Source: Bacteroidales bacterium (GTDB lineage: Bacteria; Bacteroidota; Bacteroidia; Bacteroidales; F082). From it: a stretch of DNA of 61,164 bases. Below, in pieces: positions 7,352-16,175 of this stretch. Location of the stretch: positions 1-61,164 of the forward strand of contig JAFSJF010000094.1 in NCBI GenBank assembly GCA_017439405.1, given 5' to 3'. The first letter of the stretch is position 1, and every line of letters starts with the position of its first letter. The notes below the pieces were generated by a model. The model saw only the letters and a list, made by a program, of their open reading frames with translations. It was not told the DNA's origin and ran no database searches. Both the position numbers and the translations under genes were made by a program.

Positions 7352-8527
7352 ATGTCAAAAAACACACAAAACGGAAAGCTCTCCTCAGCGATTCTTTCCA
7401 TCTCACTTCTCACCGTAATGGCAGGTGCCGCCGTCGCCCCAGCCTTGGGCATCATCCGCGACCATTTTGCCGGTATGCCCGACATGCTGCTGCAGCTCAT
7501 CATCAGTCTGCCGGCATTGCTTATCATCGTCACCAACCTGGTTTTCCCTTGGTTGTGTTCCAAGTTTAAGACCCGCACATTGGCTTTGTCGGGACTCGTG
7601 TTGTATGTGGTTGCCGGTGCGGGATGTTTCTTTGTCGATAACCTCACCTTGCTGCTCGTGCTTCGCGCCCTGCTCGGCGTGAGCGTTGGCGTGATGATGC
7701 CGCTGTCCACGGGATTGCTCGCCTATTATTATCCGCCTGAGCAGCAAGCCTCGCTGATGGGTCTATCGGCAGCCATGAACCAGATGGGCGGCGTGGTGGC
7801 CACCTTGCTGGCCGGACTCCTCGCCAACATCGGTTGGAACTACGCCTTCTTGGTGTATCTCTTGGGCTTGATTGCCGTGGTGCTAGTGGTGATGTACCTG
7901 CCCAACGAGCAACTTGGAGGCGGCAACAGGCCTTCGTTGAAGCTGTTGAAGCAGTTCCATCCGTCAGTAGTCGGTATGTTTCTGGTGATGATTCTGTTCT
8001 TCATCTACCCTACCCGTTTCGCCATCAGTGCTCATGCAGGAACAAGCCTTTCCAACAATGCCATCACGCTTATCATGGTTGGTCTCGACTTGGTAGCCTT
8101 CCTCATCGGACTATTGTTTGGCCGCATGATGCGGAGTTTCCGTTATGGGATGAAATACATTCCACCCATCGGCTTCATCATAGGCTATCTCTTCCTTTCG
8201 TTGGGTTCCAGCCTGCCGCTGTTGCTGCTCGGTTCGGCCTTCATCGGCATCGCCAACGGTATCGGTGTGCCTTATCTCAACACCATCGCATCGATGAAGG
8301 CAGGAAAGACAGCTGCCTCCACCGTGATGCCCTTGCTTTCCATCGCCCTGTACCTCGGGCAGTTCCTGTCGCCGTTGTTGGTCACGCCGTTGGGCAACCT
8401 TTGCTTCGGCCCAACCGACCTGTTGGCATCGTTCAAGGCAGGTGCCATCATCGGGGTCGTGTATCTGGTTCAGGCATTCCTGACAAGGAAGAAGCAAGTA
8501 GTTGAAGAACAAGCAAATCAATCATAA
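7352..8527 (+). CDS. MFS transporter
   Basis: A 391-residue, very hydrophobic protein with about 12 membrane segments, fitting a DHA1-type major facilitator transporter (drug or metabolite efflux). The loop after helix 2 (FPWLCSKFKTRTLALSG) resembles the family signature. The helix 4-5 region LLGVSVGVMMPLSTGLLAYYYPP fits motif C of exporters. The ATG at 7352 is chosen because MSKNTQNGK leads directly into helix 1. The gene ends 12 bp before the esterase, so the two may be co-transcribed. Confidence 0.85.
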   Translation: MSKNTQNGKLSSAILSISLLTVMAGAAVAPALGIIRDHFAGMPDMLLQLIISLPALLIIVTNLVFPWLCSKFKTRTLALSGLVLYVVAGAGCFFVDNLTLLLVLRALLGVSVGVMMPLSTGLLAYYYPPEQQASLMGLSAAMNQMGGVVATLLAGLLANIGWNYAFLVYLLGLIAVVLVVMYLPNEQLGGGNRPSLKLLKQFHPSVVGMFLVMILFFIYPTRFAISAHAGTSLSNNAITLIMVGLDLVAFLIGLLFGRMMRSFRYGMKYIPPIGFIIGYLFLSLGSSLPLLLLGSAFIGIANGIGVPYLNTIASMKAGKTAASTVMPLLSIALYLGQFLSPLLVTPLGNLCFGPTDLLASFKAGAIIGVVYLVQAFLTRKKQVVEEQANQS

Positions 8528-8539
8528 AACAAACAACAA

Positions 8540-9484
8540 ATGAAAAACACATTCGTATTATTAGCGGTTTTGCTCACCCTCGCCGCCAGTGCGCAAAAAC
8601 CCAAAGAACAACAAAACGGTCCTCACAGAGGCGGCGGCATGATGATGGAAAACAAGGATGCCGACTCCACTTTCGTGGCCTTGAAAAACGAGACCTTGGC
8701 GAAGTTCAAGCAGTTCACTTTCAACGACACCGTGACGGACAAGACGATGCAGTACAACCTGTTCGTTCCCGAAGGTTACGATGGCACCGAGGCCTATCCT
8801 TTGGTGCTCTTCATGGCCGATGCCAGCACCGTCAACAAAGACGTGACCGTGCCGCTCACCCAAGGCTATGGCGCCCTCGAGTTTGCCTCTGACCGCGACC
8901 AGCAGAAGCATCCTTCGTTTGTCCTCGTTCCGCAATACACCACTTGGACCGTCGGCGAAGGCGAGATCAAGAGCGACGAGGTGGAGATGACCATCCGCCT
9001 GTTGCAGTCGGTGATGGGAAGTTACAACGTGGACCGCAGCCGCGTTTACACCACGGGCCAGTCGATGGGCGGCATGATGTCGTTCCACTTCAACATCAAG
9101 CACCCAAACCTCTTTGCTGCCTCGCTGTTCGTCAGCTGCCAGTGGGACACCACCCTGATGCACGACTTCGGGCAAAAGACATTTTTCTACATCGTAGCCG
9201 CTGGCGACGAGCGTGCCTCAGCTGGTATGAACGGCCTCACCGAAGTGCTCGAAAAGCAAGGCGTTGCAATCCACAAAGCCACCTGGAGCGCCAAGCTGCC
9301 CCAAGCCGAGCAAGACGCCAAGGCCCAAGCCCTCATCGACGAAGGCGGCAAGATCAACTTCATCGTCTGGGAGAAAGGCACCGTCCTCCCCGAGTCGGGC
9401 CAAGGCATGGAACACATGGCCTCGTTCGATTACGCCTACAAACTGGCACCGGTTAGGGATTGGCTGTTTGAACAGAAGAAATAA
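8540..9484 (+). CDS. Secreted esterase / alpha-beta hydrolase (PHB depolymerase-like)
   Basis: A 314-residue protein with a signal peptide (MKNTFVLLAVLLTLAASAQ). The hydrolase core has the nucleophile elbow GQSMGG near residue 177, a probable acid in VAAGDERAS and a probable histidine in GMEHMASF. The sequence YNLFVPEGYDGTEAYPLVLFMADA resembles polyhydroxybutyrate-depolymerase-like or feruloyl-esterase-like enzymes of Bacteroidales. It would act in the periplasm or outside the cell on an ester. The substrate is unknown. Confidence 0.8.
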   Translation: MKNTFVLLAVLLTLAASAQKPKEQQNGPHRGGGMMMENKDADSTFVALKNETLAKFKQFTFNDTVTDKTMQYNLFVPEGYDGTEAYPLVLFMADASTVNKDVTVPLTQGYGALEFASDRDQQKHPSFVLVPQYTTWTVGEGEIKSDEVEMTIRLLQSVMGSYNVDRSRVYTTGQSMGGMMSFHFNIKHPNLFAASLFVSCQWDTTLMHDFGQKTFFYIVAAGDERASAGMNGLTEVLEKQGVAIHKATWSAKLPQAEQDAKAQALIDEGGKINFIVWEKGTVLPESGQGMEHMASFDYAYKLAPVRDWLFEQKK

Positions 9485-9509
9485 TTAGGTCGGATTTCGA
9501 AATAATTTG

Positions 9510-9517
9510 TACCTTTG
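9510..9517 (+). promoter_or_regulatory. -7 box before the DUF1016 pseudogene
   Basis: TACCTTTG followed by CAAAG, about 45 bp before the ATG at 9562. Confidence 0.55.
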
Positions 9518-9561
9518 CAAAGTTCAAAACAACGTGGCGGAATTGCCCTAACACAGTGTTC

Positions 9562-10026
9562 ATGTCTGAACTTGACAAATACAACGGCGAAAATAGTTTG
9601 CTGGCTTCGCAAGTGGCGCAAGTCATCCGCGAGGCACGGCAAACAGCCTATCGTGCAGTGAATTTCACGATGGTGTTGGCCTATTGGAACATAGGGAAAC
9701 TCATCGTTGAGGACGAGCTTCACTGGGAACGTGCCGACTACGGCAAGGCCGTTTTGCGCAACCTCTCACAACGCCTGACACAGGAATTCGGGAAAGGTTT
9801 TGACGAGCGCGAACTTCGGAAAATGTGCCAGTTTTATCGTTGCTTTGAGATTCGGGACACACTGCGTCCCGAATTGAGTTGGTCGCATTACCTAGGCTGA
9901 TAAGTGTTGAAAATCAAGCAGCAAGGATGTGGTATATGAACGAAGCAATAAATACAAACTCGCTCTGCCCACCGAGGAGGAACTTTAAGCCGAATTGACC
10001 GAAGCCCAAAAGAGATTGGAAGAATA
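9562..10026 (+). pseudogene. DUF1016 (YhcG-type PDDEXK nuclease) pseudogene
   Basis: The first 113 residues match the DUF1016 N-terminal domain (VIREARQTAYRAVNFTMVLAYWNIGKLIVE, FGKGFDERELRKMCQFYRCF) up to the hinge ELSWSHYL, where a TGA follows. Downstream fragments in other frames match later parts of the family (VENQAARMWYMNEA, then KYKLALPTEEEL before the end). The whole nuclease domain is missing. A hinge palindrome is present at 9850-9874. The likely history is an internal deletion plus frameshift. Confidence 0.75.
9850..9874. repeat. DUF1016 hinge palindrome (a)
   Basis: Arms ATTCGGGAC and GTCCCGAAT (9 bp, perfect) around the 7-base loop ACACTGC. It encodes I-R-D-T-L-R-P-E directly before LSWSHY. 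The other three DUF1016 genes carry a palindrome of different sequence at the same hinge or close to it. Confidence 0.85.
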
Positions 10027-10096
10027 GTTTTATAAATAATTGAATATCAAAATAATAAAAAAATAGTAGTCAATAAATAATCAATATTTTTCAAAG

Positions 10097-10189
10097 ATGA
10101 AAGAATACAATCTTGGCTTCATTTCAGACGAAAACATTTATAATCACGTTAAAGAAACTGTGTTGCAACTAATAAGAACGATGATATGA
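10097..10189 (+). pseudogene. N-terminal remnant of an Eco47II-type restriction endonuclease
   Basis: A 30-codon reading frame (MKEYNLGFISDENIYNHVKETV...) matches the beginning of Eco47II-family endonucleases, as recalled, and then ends. Nothing downstream continues the family, so all but the first helix is deleted. Eco47II cuts GGNCC, the same site as the TdeIII family encoded immediately downstream. Confidence 0.5.
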
Positions 10190-11019
10190 ATAACGATAAC
10201 GTAATAGAAAGCATCAAAAGTGTAGTCACGTATCTGATGGATAGGGTGATGGAACGGGTGTTGGTAACAGATCCTTTCTGCGTAGACAAGCATCATGCAG
10301 AAAAGCCGCTCTATGCTGCACTTGTGCCAGATGAAATTTTCAAAGGATCACATTTCGAACGTCGATTCGTCACTCCATTTGGTAATGCTTGGGAGAAACT
10401 GGCAGTAGCTGTTGGCAAGGCATATCATGGAGATTGTGTTCAAGGTGCAACCATTGAGGGAACGATAGGCGATGAGAGTCTGCGCTGAATCCAAGAAGTG
10501 TTGAACCGTCTTGAGCATCGTGTAAGCGGTGAGCAGAAATACAAGCCCGATTGGAAAACAGAGATAGAATACATCATGACTGGAGGTGGAGAGCCTATAC
10601 CAATCAGTGTGGTATGTGACATTTTAATAAATAGCAAAGTAACAAATCAGTCATACTCATTTGAGTTGAAGGGTCCTCTGCCCAACAGTGACCAGACCAA
10701 GGTTAGCAAGGAAAAAATGTTGAAGTTGCTTGCCATGCGCGAAAAGCCTGTTAGCGCAGCCTATTATGCTCTGCCTTACAATCCATACGGAAAGCGAGAA
10801 CGGTACGAATGGTCGTTCCCTAATCGGTGGTTTGATATGCGGCATGACCCCTGCGTATTGATTGGTGAAGAACTATGGGACATGATTGGCGGCAAGGGCA
10901 CTTATCAAATGTTCATCAAAGAGTTGAACAAGATAGGCGTTGAATACAAAGAAAGGATTTATCGCGAATACCTTGGAATAGAACCGCCCGAAGGATTTAA
11001 CAAAGAATTATTGAAGTGA
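10186..11019 (+). pseudogene. TdeIII-family type II restriction endonuclease with an in-frame stop
   Basis: The reading frame is continuous from 10186 to 11019 except for one TGA at 10486-10488 (DESLR-stop-IQEVLNRLEHR). The family has a second arginine there, so a single CGA to TGA change explains it. Flanking blocks match TdeIII-type enzymes (LYAALVPDEIFKGSHFERRF, PDWKTEIEYIMTGGGE, FELKGPLPNSDQTK). The D...ExK-like residues in VCDILI...FELKG are probably catalytic. TdeIII recognises GGNCC. The stop overlaps the methyltransferase ATG. A sequencing error at the TGA is possible. Confidence 0.8.
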
Positions 11020-12575
11020 TGGCTAATTTTACTTTTATCGATTTGTTTGCTGGCATTGGTGGTTTTCGACTTGCTCTTGAAAGTGTCGGTGGACATTGTA
11101 TTGGGTTCAGTGAGATTGCTCCTGATGCCATCCGCACTTATTGTGATAATTTTCACGAACCAACCTATTGCAATTTTGGAGACATAACAAAGTTAGACAG
11201 ACTACCCAAACACGACTTGATGACCGCAGGAGTGCCCTGTCAAAGTTGGTCAATCGCAGGGAAGAATCTTGGCTTTGATGATGACAGGGGACAGTTATGG
11301 AATGACACGCTTTTCCTTCTCAACAAAGTCCGTCCCAAAGCCTTTATTTTTGAGAATGTCAAGGGACTATCCGACCCAAGAAATAGACAGGCGCTTGACT
11401 ATATTATGCAGCGTATTAGTGAAGCAGGTTATCATGCAAAGAAATTCGTGTTGAACGCATACGACTATGGAGTTCCTCAGACAAGAGTGCGTATCTATAT
11501 TGTTGGCTTTAAAGAAAAACAGTATCTTGAAAAGTTAGTTCTTCCAGCTCCATGTCCCGGAAGCATTCAGCTCAGTGATGTACTTGATGAAACCCTTCAC
11601 GAAGTTTCTCATCGACAATTTTTGAATAAGACCCGATGGAGTCTGTCTTGCAACGACCAAGGGTTTAACGACTACTTTCTATTCAACGATTTGCGTAACG
11701 GCGCAACGACCATTCATTCATGGGATATTCAAGAAACTACTGAGCGACAGAAAAGCATTTGCTATCTACTCCTACGTAACAGACGTAAGAGTGAATATGG
11801 ACATTTAGATGGTAATCCCCTCTCGCTTGATAATTTCCAGGCATTGGACTCCACAATCAAAGAAGAGGAACTGGAGCAGTTGGTCATCATGCAAATCCTT
11901 AAGCGCGTGGCCTATCTCTATGAAATAGTTGATGAAGGCAGTGCTACAACAGAGGCAGAGTATCAGATTCTTTCATTACGAGAGGGAAACATGCTCAATT
12001 ATGACAAACTGAAAGTAAATCGTGAGATAAAGAAACGAGGATACAATGTTGCAGAGTCTTTGCAAGCAATGGAAAACAAGGGAATGGTCCGCTGTGTAGA
12101 AATCCGATATGATTTTAAGAACACTAAGATTAGCACCGGGCTTGCGGGGGTGAATCGCATATTCCTTCCCACGTCTAAAATTTATCCTACACTTGTGGCC
12201 AGCGACACCAATGATTTTGTAACACCTTTAAAAATTGAGGCATCGAATATTGAAGATTTTCGTATCGCATTTCTTGAAAAGGTATATGAAGCAGGTAATT
12301 ATCGGAAAATCACAAAATCCGAAGCCTGTCGCATCCAAGGTTTTCCTGAAGACTTCCGTCTTCCGCCGACACGTCAGCGTTGGATGAAACTTATTGGAAA
12401 TAGCGTAGCTGTACCTGTAATAAAAACTTTGGCCAAAGCCATTGTTGATACTGGAATCTTCGCGGGGAATCCTTTCTTGACAAAAGAAGATAAAACAATT
12501 ATTCGCTCAAATATGCAGAATCAATCTTTGTTCAGGACATATCAGAAACAAGGAACACAAACAGTTCTTTTTTAA
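11019..12575 (+). CDS. DNA (cytosine-5) methyltransferase, predicted GGNCC specificity
   Basis: A 518-residue C5 methyltransferase with all main motifs: FIDLFAGIGGFRLALE (motif I), GVPCQSWSIAG (motif IV, catalytic Cys), FENVKG (VI), QTRVRIYIVG (VIII) and LIGNSVAVPVI (X). The variable region between VIII and IX (about residues 175-380) is long and would read DNA. It overlaps the end of the broken TdeIII-family endonuclease gene, so it most likely protected GGNCC and now acts as a solitary methylase. AT-rich relative to flanking genes, suggesting transfer. Confidence 0.88.
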   Translation: MANFTFIDLFAGIGGFRLALESVGGHCIGFSEIAPDAIRTYCDNFHEPTYCNFGDITKLDRLPKHDLMTAGVPCQSWSIAGKNLGFDDDRGQLWNDTLFLLNKVRPKAFIFENVKGLSDPRNRQALDYIMQRISEAGYHAKKFVLNAYDYGVPQTRVRIYIVGFKEKQYLEKLVLPAPCPGSIQLSDVLDETLHEVSHRQFLNKTRWSLSCNDQGFNDYFLFNDLRNGATTIHSWDIQETTERQKSICYLLLRNRRKSEYGHLDGNPLSLDNFQALDSTIKEEELEQLVIMQILKRVAYLYEIVDEGSATTEAEYQILSLREGNMLNYDKLKVNREIKKRGYNVAESLQAMENKGMVRCVEIRYDFKNTKISTGLAGVNRIFLPTSKIYPTLVASDTNDFVTPLKIEASNIEDFRIAFLEKVYEAGNYRKITKSEACRIQGFPEDFRLPPTRQRWMKLIGNSVAVPVIKTLAKAIVDTGIFAGNPFLTKEDKTIIRSNMQNQSLFRTYQKQGTQTVLF

Positions 12576-12587
12576 AAAAAAATTACT

Positions 12588-12866
12588 ATGACAGAACTTT
12601 ATGAGACAATATTCGTCGTAACTCGCATTTTCATCTCAGCATCAGACCAAGATACAAATGGCCACTCTGATTGCGAGGTTATTCGTAATAGAGATGAAGC
12701 CCGTCGGTTGTTTTACACATAACGCGAAGAAGAATTGAATTTAAGAAAAGAAGCAAGCTGCGATTACAACATTCACACTGACAATAAAGAGAAATTCCAT
12801 TGCTCATGGGATAACGATTTGGAAATGCTTGTCTTAACAATAGCAGAGAAAGTGATCAAATCTTGA
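12588..12866 (+). pseudogene. Degraded small gene downstream of the methyltransferase
   Basis: From the ATG at 12588 the frame reads MTELYETIFVVTRIFIS and meets a TAA at 12720-12722. It continues in the same frame (REEELNLRKEASCDYNIHTDN...) to a TGA at 12864-12866. It could be one gene of about 92 codons with a nonsense mutation. No function recognised. Confidence 0.4.
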
Positions 12867-12876
12867 TTTGTCATAG

Positions 12877-13026
12877 TGTTCCTATGAATGTGACGAAAAC
12901 GACATCCGCATCGTTTTTGAGATTGAGTTCGTAAAACAGCTTTTTGACGATTACAAGCCATTAAAACTGATGATTTGGCATACTTTTACTGATACAAACC
13001 TCAGGGCAATTCTTGCGATGTGTTAA
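12877..13026 (+). pseudogene. Remnant of the N-terminal domain that precedes a C5 methyltransferase
   Basis: The frame CSYECDENDIRIVFEIEFVKQLFDDYKPLKLMIWHTFTDT... lacks a start. It is closely similar to residues about 120-155 of the methyltransferase at 24910-26670 (MFQFKFVKHLFDDYRPHDLQIWYCFTDT). It is thus a piece of that N-terminal helper domain, left by deletion. Confidence 0.6.
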
Positions 13027-13050
13027 TAGTAAAAGGATATTAGTGTAAAA

Positions 13051-13089
13051 CAATCCGCAACCCAAAGCCATAGCTTGAATTGCGGATTC
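13051..13089 (-). terminator. Terminator hairpin, TCCGCAA/GCTTGG type, copy 1
   Basis: Read on the minus strand: AATCCGCAA, a short inner stem around GCTATGGC, then TTGCGGATT and TTTT, just after the stop of 13109-13420. Similar stems end 33265-34428 and 36390-37169. Confidence 0.7.
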
Positions 13090-13108
13090 CATGCTTGATT
13101 GTCTTTCG

Positions 13109-13420
13109 TTAGCGCTTGTCCTGCACGCCGTATTTGATCCAATCCGGCTGCTCGTAACGGCCTTTGACGGCCTTGCGGTAGGTGAGCATCTGCGACTTCA
13201 ACTCATCCAAAAGCTCGTGGTTTTCGCGACCTTTCAGAGCGGCCTGCTGGCGCAGCGCATCCACTTCCTCGTCCTTTTGGAGCAAGACCTTGTAGGCCTC
13301 TTCCAACTTCTTGATCCCATCCTCGGTGACGCCGATTTGCTTCACCTCGTCGAGATGCTTCCTCAGGCCCGAAACAAGCACTTCGGCCTTGTCGATTTCT
13401 TTCTTGATTGTTACTGACAT
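13109..13420 (-). CDS. Small coiled-coil protein of unknown function
   Basis: A 103-residue, highly charged protein predicted to be almost wholly helical with heptad-like spacing (KAEVLVSGLRKHLDEVKQIG, KLEEAYKVLLQKDEEVDALR). It ends with WIKYGVQDKR. The length and style fit a conserved Bacteroidales hypothetical family. It has its own -7 box (CAAAGATA on the plus strand at 13523-13530) and terminator (13051-13089), so it is a single-gene unit. No signal peptide or membrane segment. Confidence 0.75.
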   Translation of the reverse strand: MSVTIKKEIDKAEVLVSGLRKHLDEVKQIGVTEDGIKKLEEAYKVLLQKDEEVDALRQQAALKGRENHELLDELKSQMLTYRKAVKGRYEQPDWIKYGVQDKR

Positions 13421-13574
13421 AATACTTTGTTTTGATGATTAATGGGTCTTCCCCACATGATTTTATATCCTTGAAAACAAGAATGTTACACTCTTAATAT
13501 ATAGGCTTTTGACAGCCTCATGCAAAGATAGGATTTTTTTCGGATTAGACAATTTTTTCGCATGACCGTGTTTT

Positions 13575-15137
13575 TCATTTCCTCGAAAACACCTTGAACG
13601 CCTTGCCCAATGTAGGTAGGGTGTTCTTGATTTGTGGCTGGTAGCGACTGGCAAGCAGTATGCCGAGAGTGACAATGCCGATGAAGGCGGTCAAGGCGTA
13701 CAAGTTGCGCAAACTCAGCATTATGGCGTTTTCAACCACCTCGTTGGCGATGGTGCCGTAATCGTGGCTGCGGAACGAGACGACATTCACCTGCGAACCC
13801 AATGCCGCAAGGTTACGCGCCATTTCCTTCTTGAACAGAAGCCCGCAAAGCGAAGCACCCACCGCCGAGCCAGGGCCGATGCGCACAAAACCCAAGATGG
13901 TCAGCACCTGGAAGCGATGCTGAAGCGGCACGATGCCCTCGACGTAGGTCGTCAACACGATGAAAATCATCACATGGCCAAGGCCGTAGAGAAACATGGG
14001 AAGATAGAACCAATGGATGGGCGTTTGCGGCGCGATGGCGAAAGTCATCAGCAAAACATACAAGGTCAGGCTTCCTATGCTTATGGAAGTCAGGAGTTTA
14101 TAATTCCAATGCCACCTGTCGATGGCCTGCACCGAAAGGAAGCCGCCAAAGAGTATGCCCGCCACGACCCACCATTTCAGGTTGGCGACGCTGAGATTGC
14201 CGTAATGCAGCACTTCCTCGATGAAGATATGGTGCAAGACGCTCTCCGTGCTCATAATCAAGGCGGCCAAGAAGAACAGCATCAAAATGTTCCAAAGATT
14301 GCGGTAACGGAAGGCTGGGTATTCGAGGTAGGGATGCCGATAATGGAACATTCTGTAAACCAGTACAGAAAGCGAAACGAGCATCACGCCGATGGCGATG
14401 TGCGTGTAGGGCGAATGGAACCAGCCGATTTGGTCGCCATAGACGAAAATGAAGGTGAACGCCATCAAGACAAAGCCCCAAAGCAGCATCCCAATCCAGC
14501 TGATGCCGTAAAGCCGGTTCAAGGGCATCAGGCGGATATCACGCATCAAAACGATAACCAACAGCGCCACAAACAGTTGCAGGCCCATCATGATGTAGTT
14601 CATGTATTGCCAAGGCAGGCCGTAAACGACATGGTTGGCCAAGATACCCGACAACTCGATGCCGCCAAAGACCACAGTGAACACGATGGCCAAAAACGGC
14701 GCAAAATTGTAGCGTGGCGACACCTTCATCATGATGGACGAAAAGCACTCAAACGAGCCCCAAAGCTTCAGTATGCCGAAGACGAAATTGGTGAGTGTCA
14801 AAACAGGCATAAAGATGGTATTCAGGCAGATGAGGTTGCAAGCCACCATGCCCAACGAAACGATGAGCAGGATTTGGCGCGTGGTGAAACGGAACTTGAA
14901 CCGGAACAACACGGGAAAGGTCACCGTGACGCCAATCATACCGCAAAAGCCACAGAACAGCACGTCGTTAGGCGTGAGCGAGGTGGTGGCTGAAATCGGC
15001 CCGGAAAGCCCCATGAAAAGCGCGTCCGACATCTGGAAAACCAAGGGAAAGAACAAGGTAATCCAGAAGCGCAGCTTCTCGGGGACGAAGTCCTTGTACA
15101 TGGGCATGGAGAAGCCCTGATTTTGTTGCCAAGCCAT
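13575..15137 (-). CDS. MFS multidrug efflux permease (EmrB-like)
   Basis: A 520-residue permease with roughly 14 membrane segments, the size and topology of DHA2-type EmrB proteins. It begins with a short cytosolic segment (MAWQQNQGFSMPMYKDFVPEK). The start is immediately after the stop of the adaptor gene (15138), indicating tight coupling. It would be the inner-membrane pump of the EmrAB-TolC-like complex encoded by 13575-17483 and would use the proton gradient to expel amphipathic compounds. It is the last gene of the operon. Confidence 0.85.
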   Translation of the reverse strand: MAWQQNQGFSMPMYKDFVPEKLRFWITLFFPLVFQMSDALFMGLSGPISATTSLTPNDVLFCGFCGMIGVTVTFPVLFRFKFRFTTRQILLIVSLGMVACNLICLNTIFMPVLTLTNFVFGILKLWGSFECFSSIMMKVSPRYNFAPFLAIVFTVVFGGIELSGILANHVVYGLPWQYMNYIMMGLQLFVALLVIVLMRDIRLMPLNRLYGISWIGMLLWGFVLMAFTFIFVYGDQIGWFHSPYTHIAIGVMLVSLSVLVYRMFHYRHPYLEYPAFRYRNLWNILMLFFLAALIMSTESVLHHIFIEEVLHYGNLSVANLKWWVVAGILFGGFLSVQAIDRWHWNYKLLTSISIGSLTLYVLLMTFAIAPQTPIHWFYLPMFLYGLGHVMIFIVLTTYVEGIVPLQHRFQVLTILGFVRIGPGSAVGASLCGLLFKKEMARNLAALGSQVNVVSFRSHDYGTIANEVVENAIMLSLRNLYALTAFIGIVTLGILLASRYQPQIKNTLPTLGKAFKVFSRK

Positions 15138-16172
15138 TTACTTCACCATCTCACATTCCACATTGAAGCCGGCGCGAAGTTGCTGCATGGCTTCGGCATC
15201 GTTGTCACTGTCAAAGGCGATCTTCACGGGGACGCGCTGCTCCGTCTTGACGAAATTGCCCGTCGAATTGTCTTGTGGCACAATGGAATAGCGTGCTCCC
15301 GTGGCATTGGAGATGGCCGTCACCGTGCCACTGAAGACCACATCGGGAATGGCGTCGACGGTGATTTTCATTTTTGAGCCAACGCCGAGATGCCGCAATT
15401 GCTTCTCGCGGTAGTTGGCGATGACCCAATAGTCCTCGTCGCTGACAATGGAGACAAGGCTCATGCCGGGTTGGATGAGTTCGCCCACGTTGACGGTTTT
15501 GGGCGAGGTGTAGCCGCTGCAAGGTGCGGTGACGACCGTATAGGACAAGTTCAGCTCGGCAAGGTTGAGCGCGGCCTCGGCGATGGCAATGCCCGCGTCG
15601 TTTTGGTCGAGGCGCTGGGTCTGCTCGCTTTTCACCAATCGTGTGGTTTGCTGCTGCTGTTTCATCGTCTCGTAATTGGCTTTCATGGCCTCGTATTGGG
15701 TCTTCACGGCATCAAACTGCGCCTTGGTCACGGTTTCGGTCTCATACAGGTTCTTGTAGCGGACGTAATCGGCCTCGGCGTTCTTCAGGCGGATTTCCAT
15801 TTCACGGAGGCTCGCGTCGCTCACGGCGATGTTGTTTTGCGTGGTGCGGATGCTCGTGTTCATGGCTGCCTTGCCCGCGGTGGCGTTTTTGTAATTGGCC
15901 TGTGCCTGAGCCAATTGCAGACGAAACTCGGCGTCTTCAATGACGACCAAAGTGTCGCCTTTGCTGACGTGCTGGAACTCGTCGAAACGGATTTCCTTGA
16001 TGAAGCCCGGCACCTTGCTGCTCACGGGCGTAATGTTCTGATACACTTGCGCATTGTTGGTGTAGGTCGTCTTCATGGTATGCCAAAGCTGGGCGCACAC
16101 CCAAGCGATGCCGATGACTAATAAGGCGACGACGATGATGTTGGCGACGATTTTCTTTGTCTTCTTTTTCAT
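15138..16172 (-). CDS. HlyD/EmrA-family periplasmic adaptor
   Basis: A 344-residue membrane-fusion protein. It has an N-terminal membrane anchor (IIVVALLVIGIAWVCAQLW), a split lipoyl domain (SKVPGFIKEIRFDEFQHVSKGDTLVVIED and APCSGYTSPKTVNVGELIQPG) and a long coiled-coil hairpin between (about 85-205). A beta-barrel segment (VGSKMKITVDAIPDVVFSGTV) follows. It would bridge the permease and the TolC-like channel. It starts 3 bp after the end of the outer-membrane gene. Confidence 0.88.
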   Translation of the reverse strand: MKKKTKKIVANIIVVALLVIGIAWVCAQLWHTMKTTYTNNAQVYQNITPVSSKVPGFIKEIRFDEFQHVSKGDTLVVIEDAEFRLQLAQAQANYKNATAGKAAMNTSIRTTQNNIAVSDASLREMEIRLKNAEADYVRYKNLYETETVTKAQFDAVKTQYEAMKANYETMKQQQQTTRLVKSEQTQRLDQNDAGIAIAEAALNLAELNLSYTVVTAPCSGYTSPKTVNVGELIQPGMSLVSIVSDEDYWVIANYREKQLRHLGVGSKMKITVDAIPDVVFSGTVTAISNATGARYSIVPQDNSTGNFVKTEQRVPVKIAFDSDNDAEAMQQLRAGFNVECEMVK

Positions 16173-16175
16173 GGG

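Noticed and set aside
13632-14993. A long open frame (about 450 codons) on the plus strand opposite the EmrB-like gene
   Set aside because: It mirrors the GC-rich codon pattern of the real minus-strand permease, has His/Gln/Asp-rich random composition and no recognisable family.
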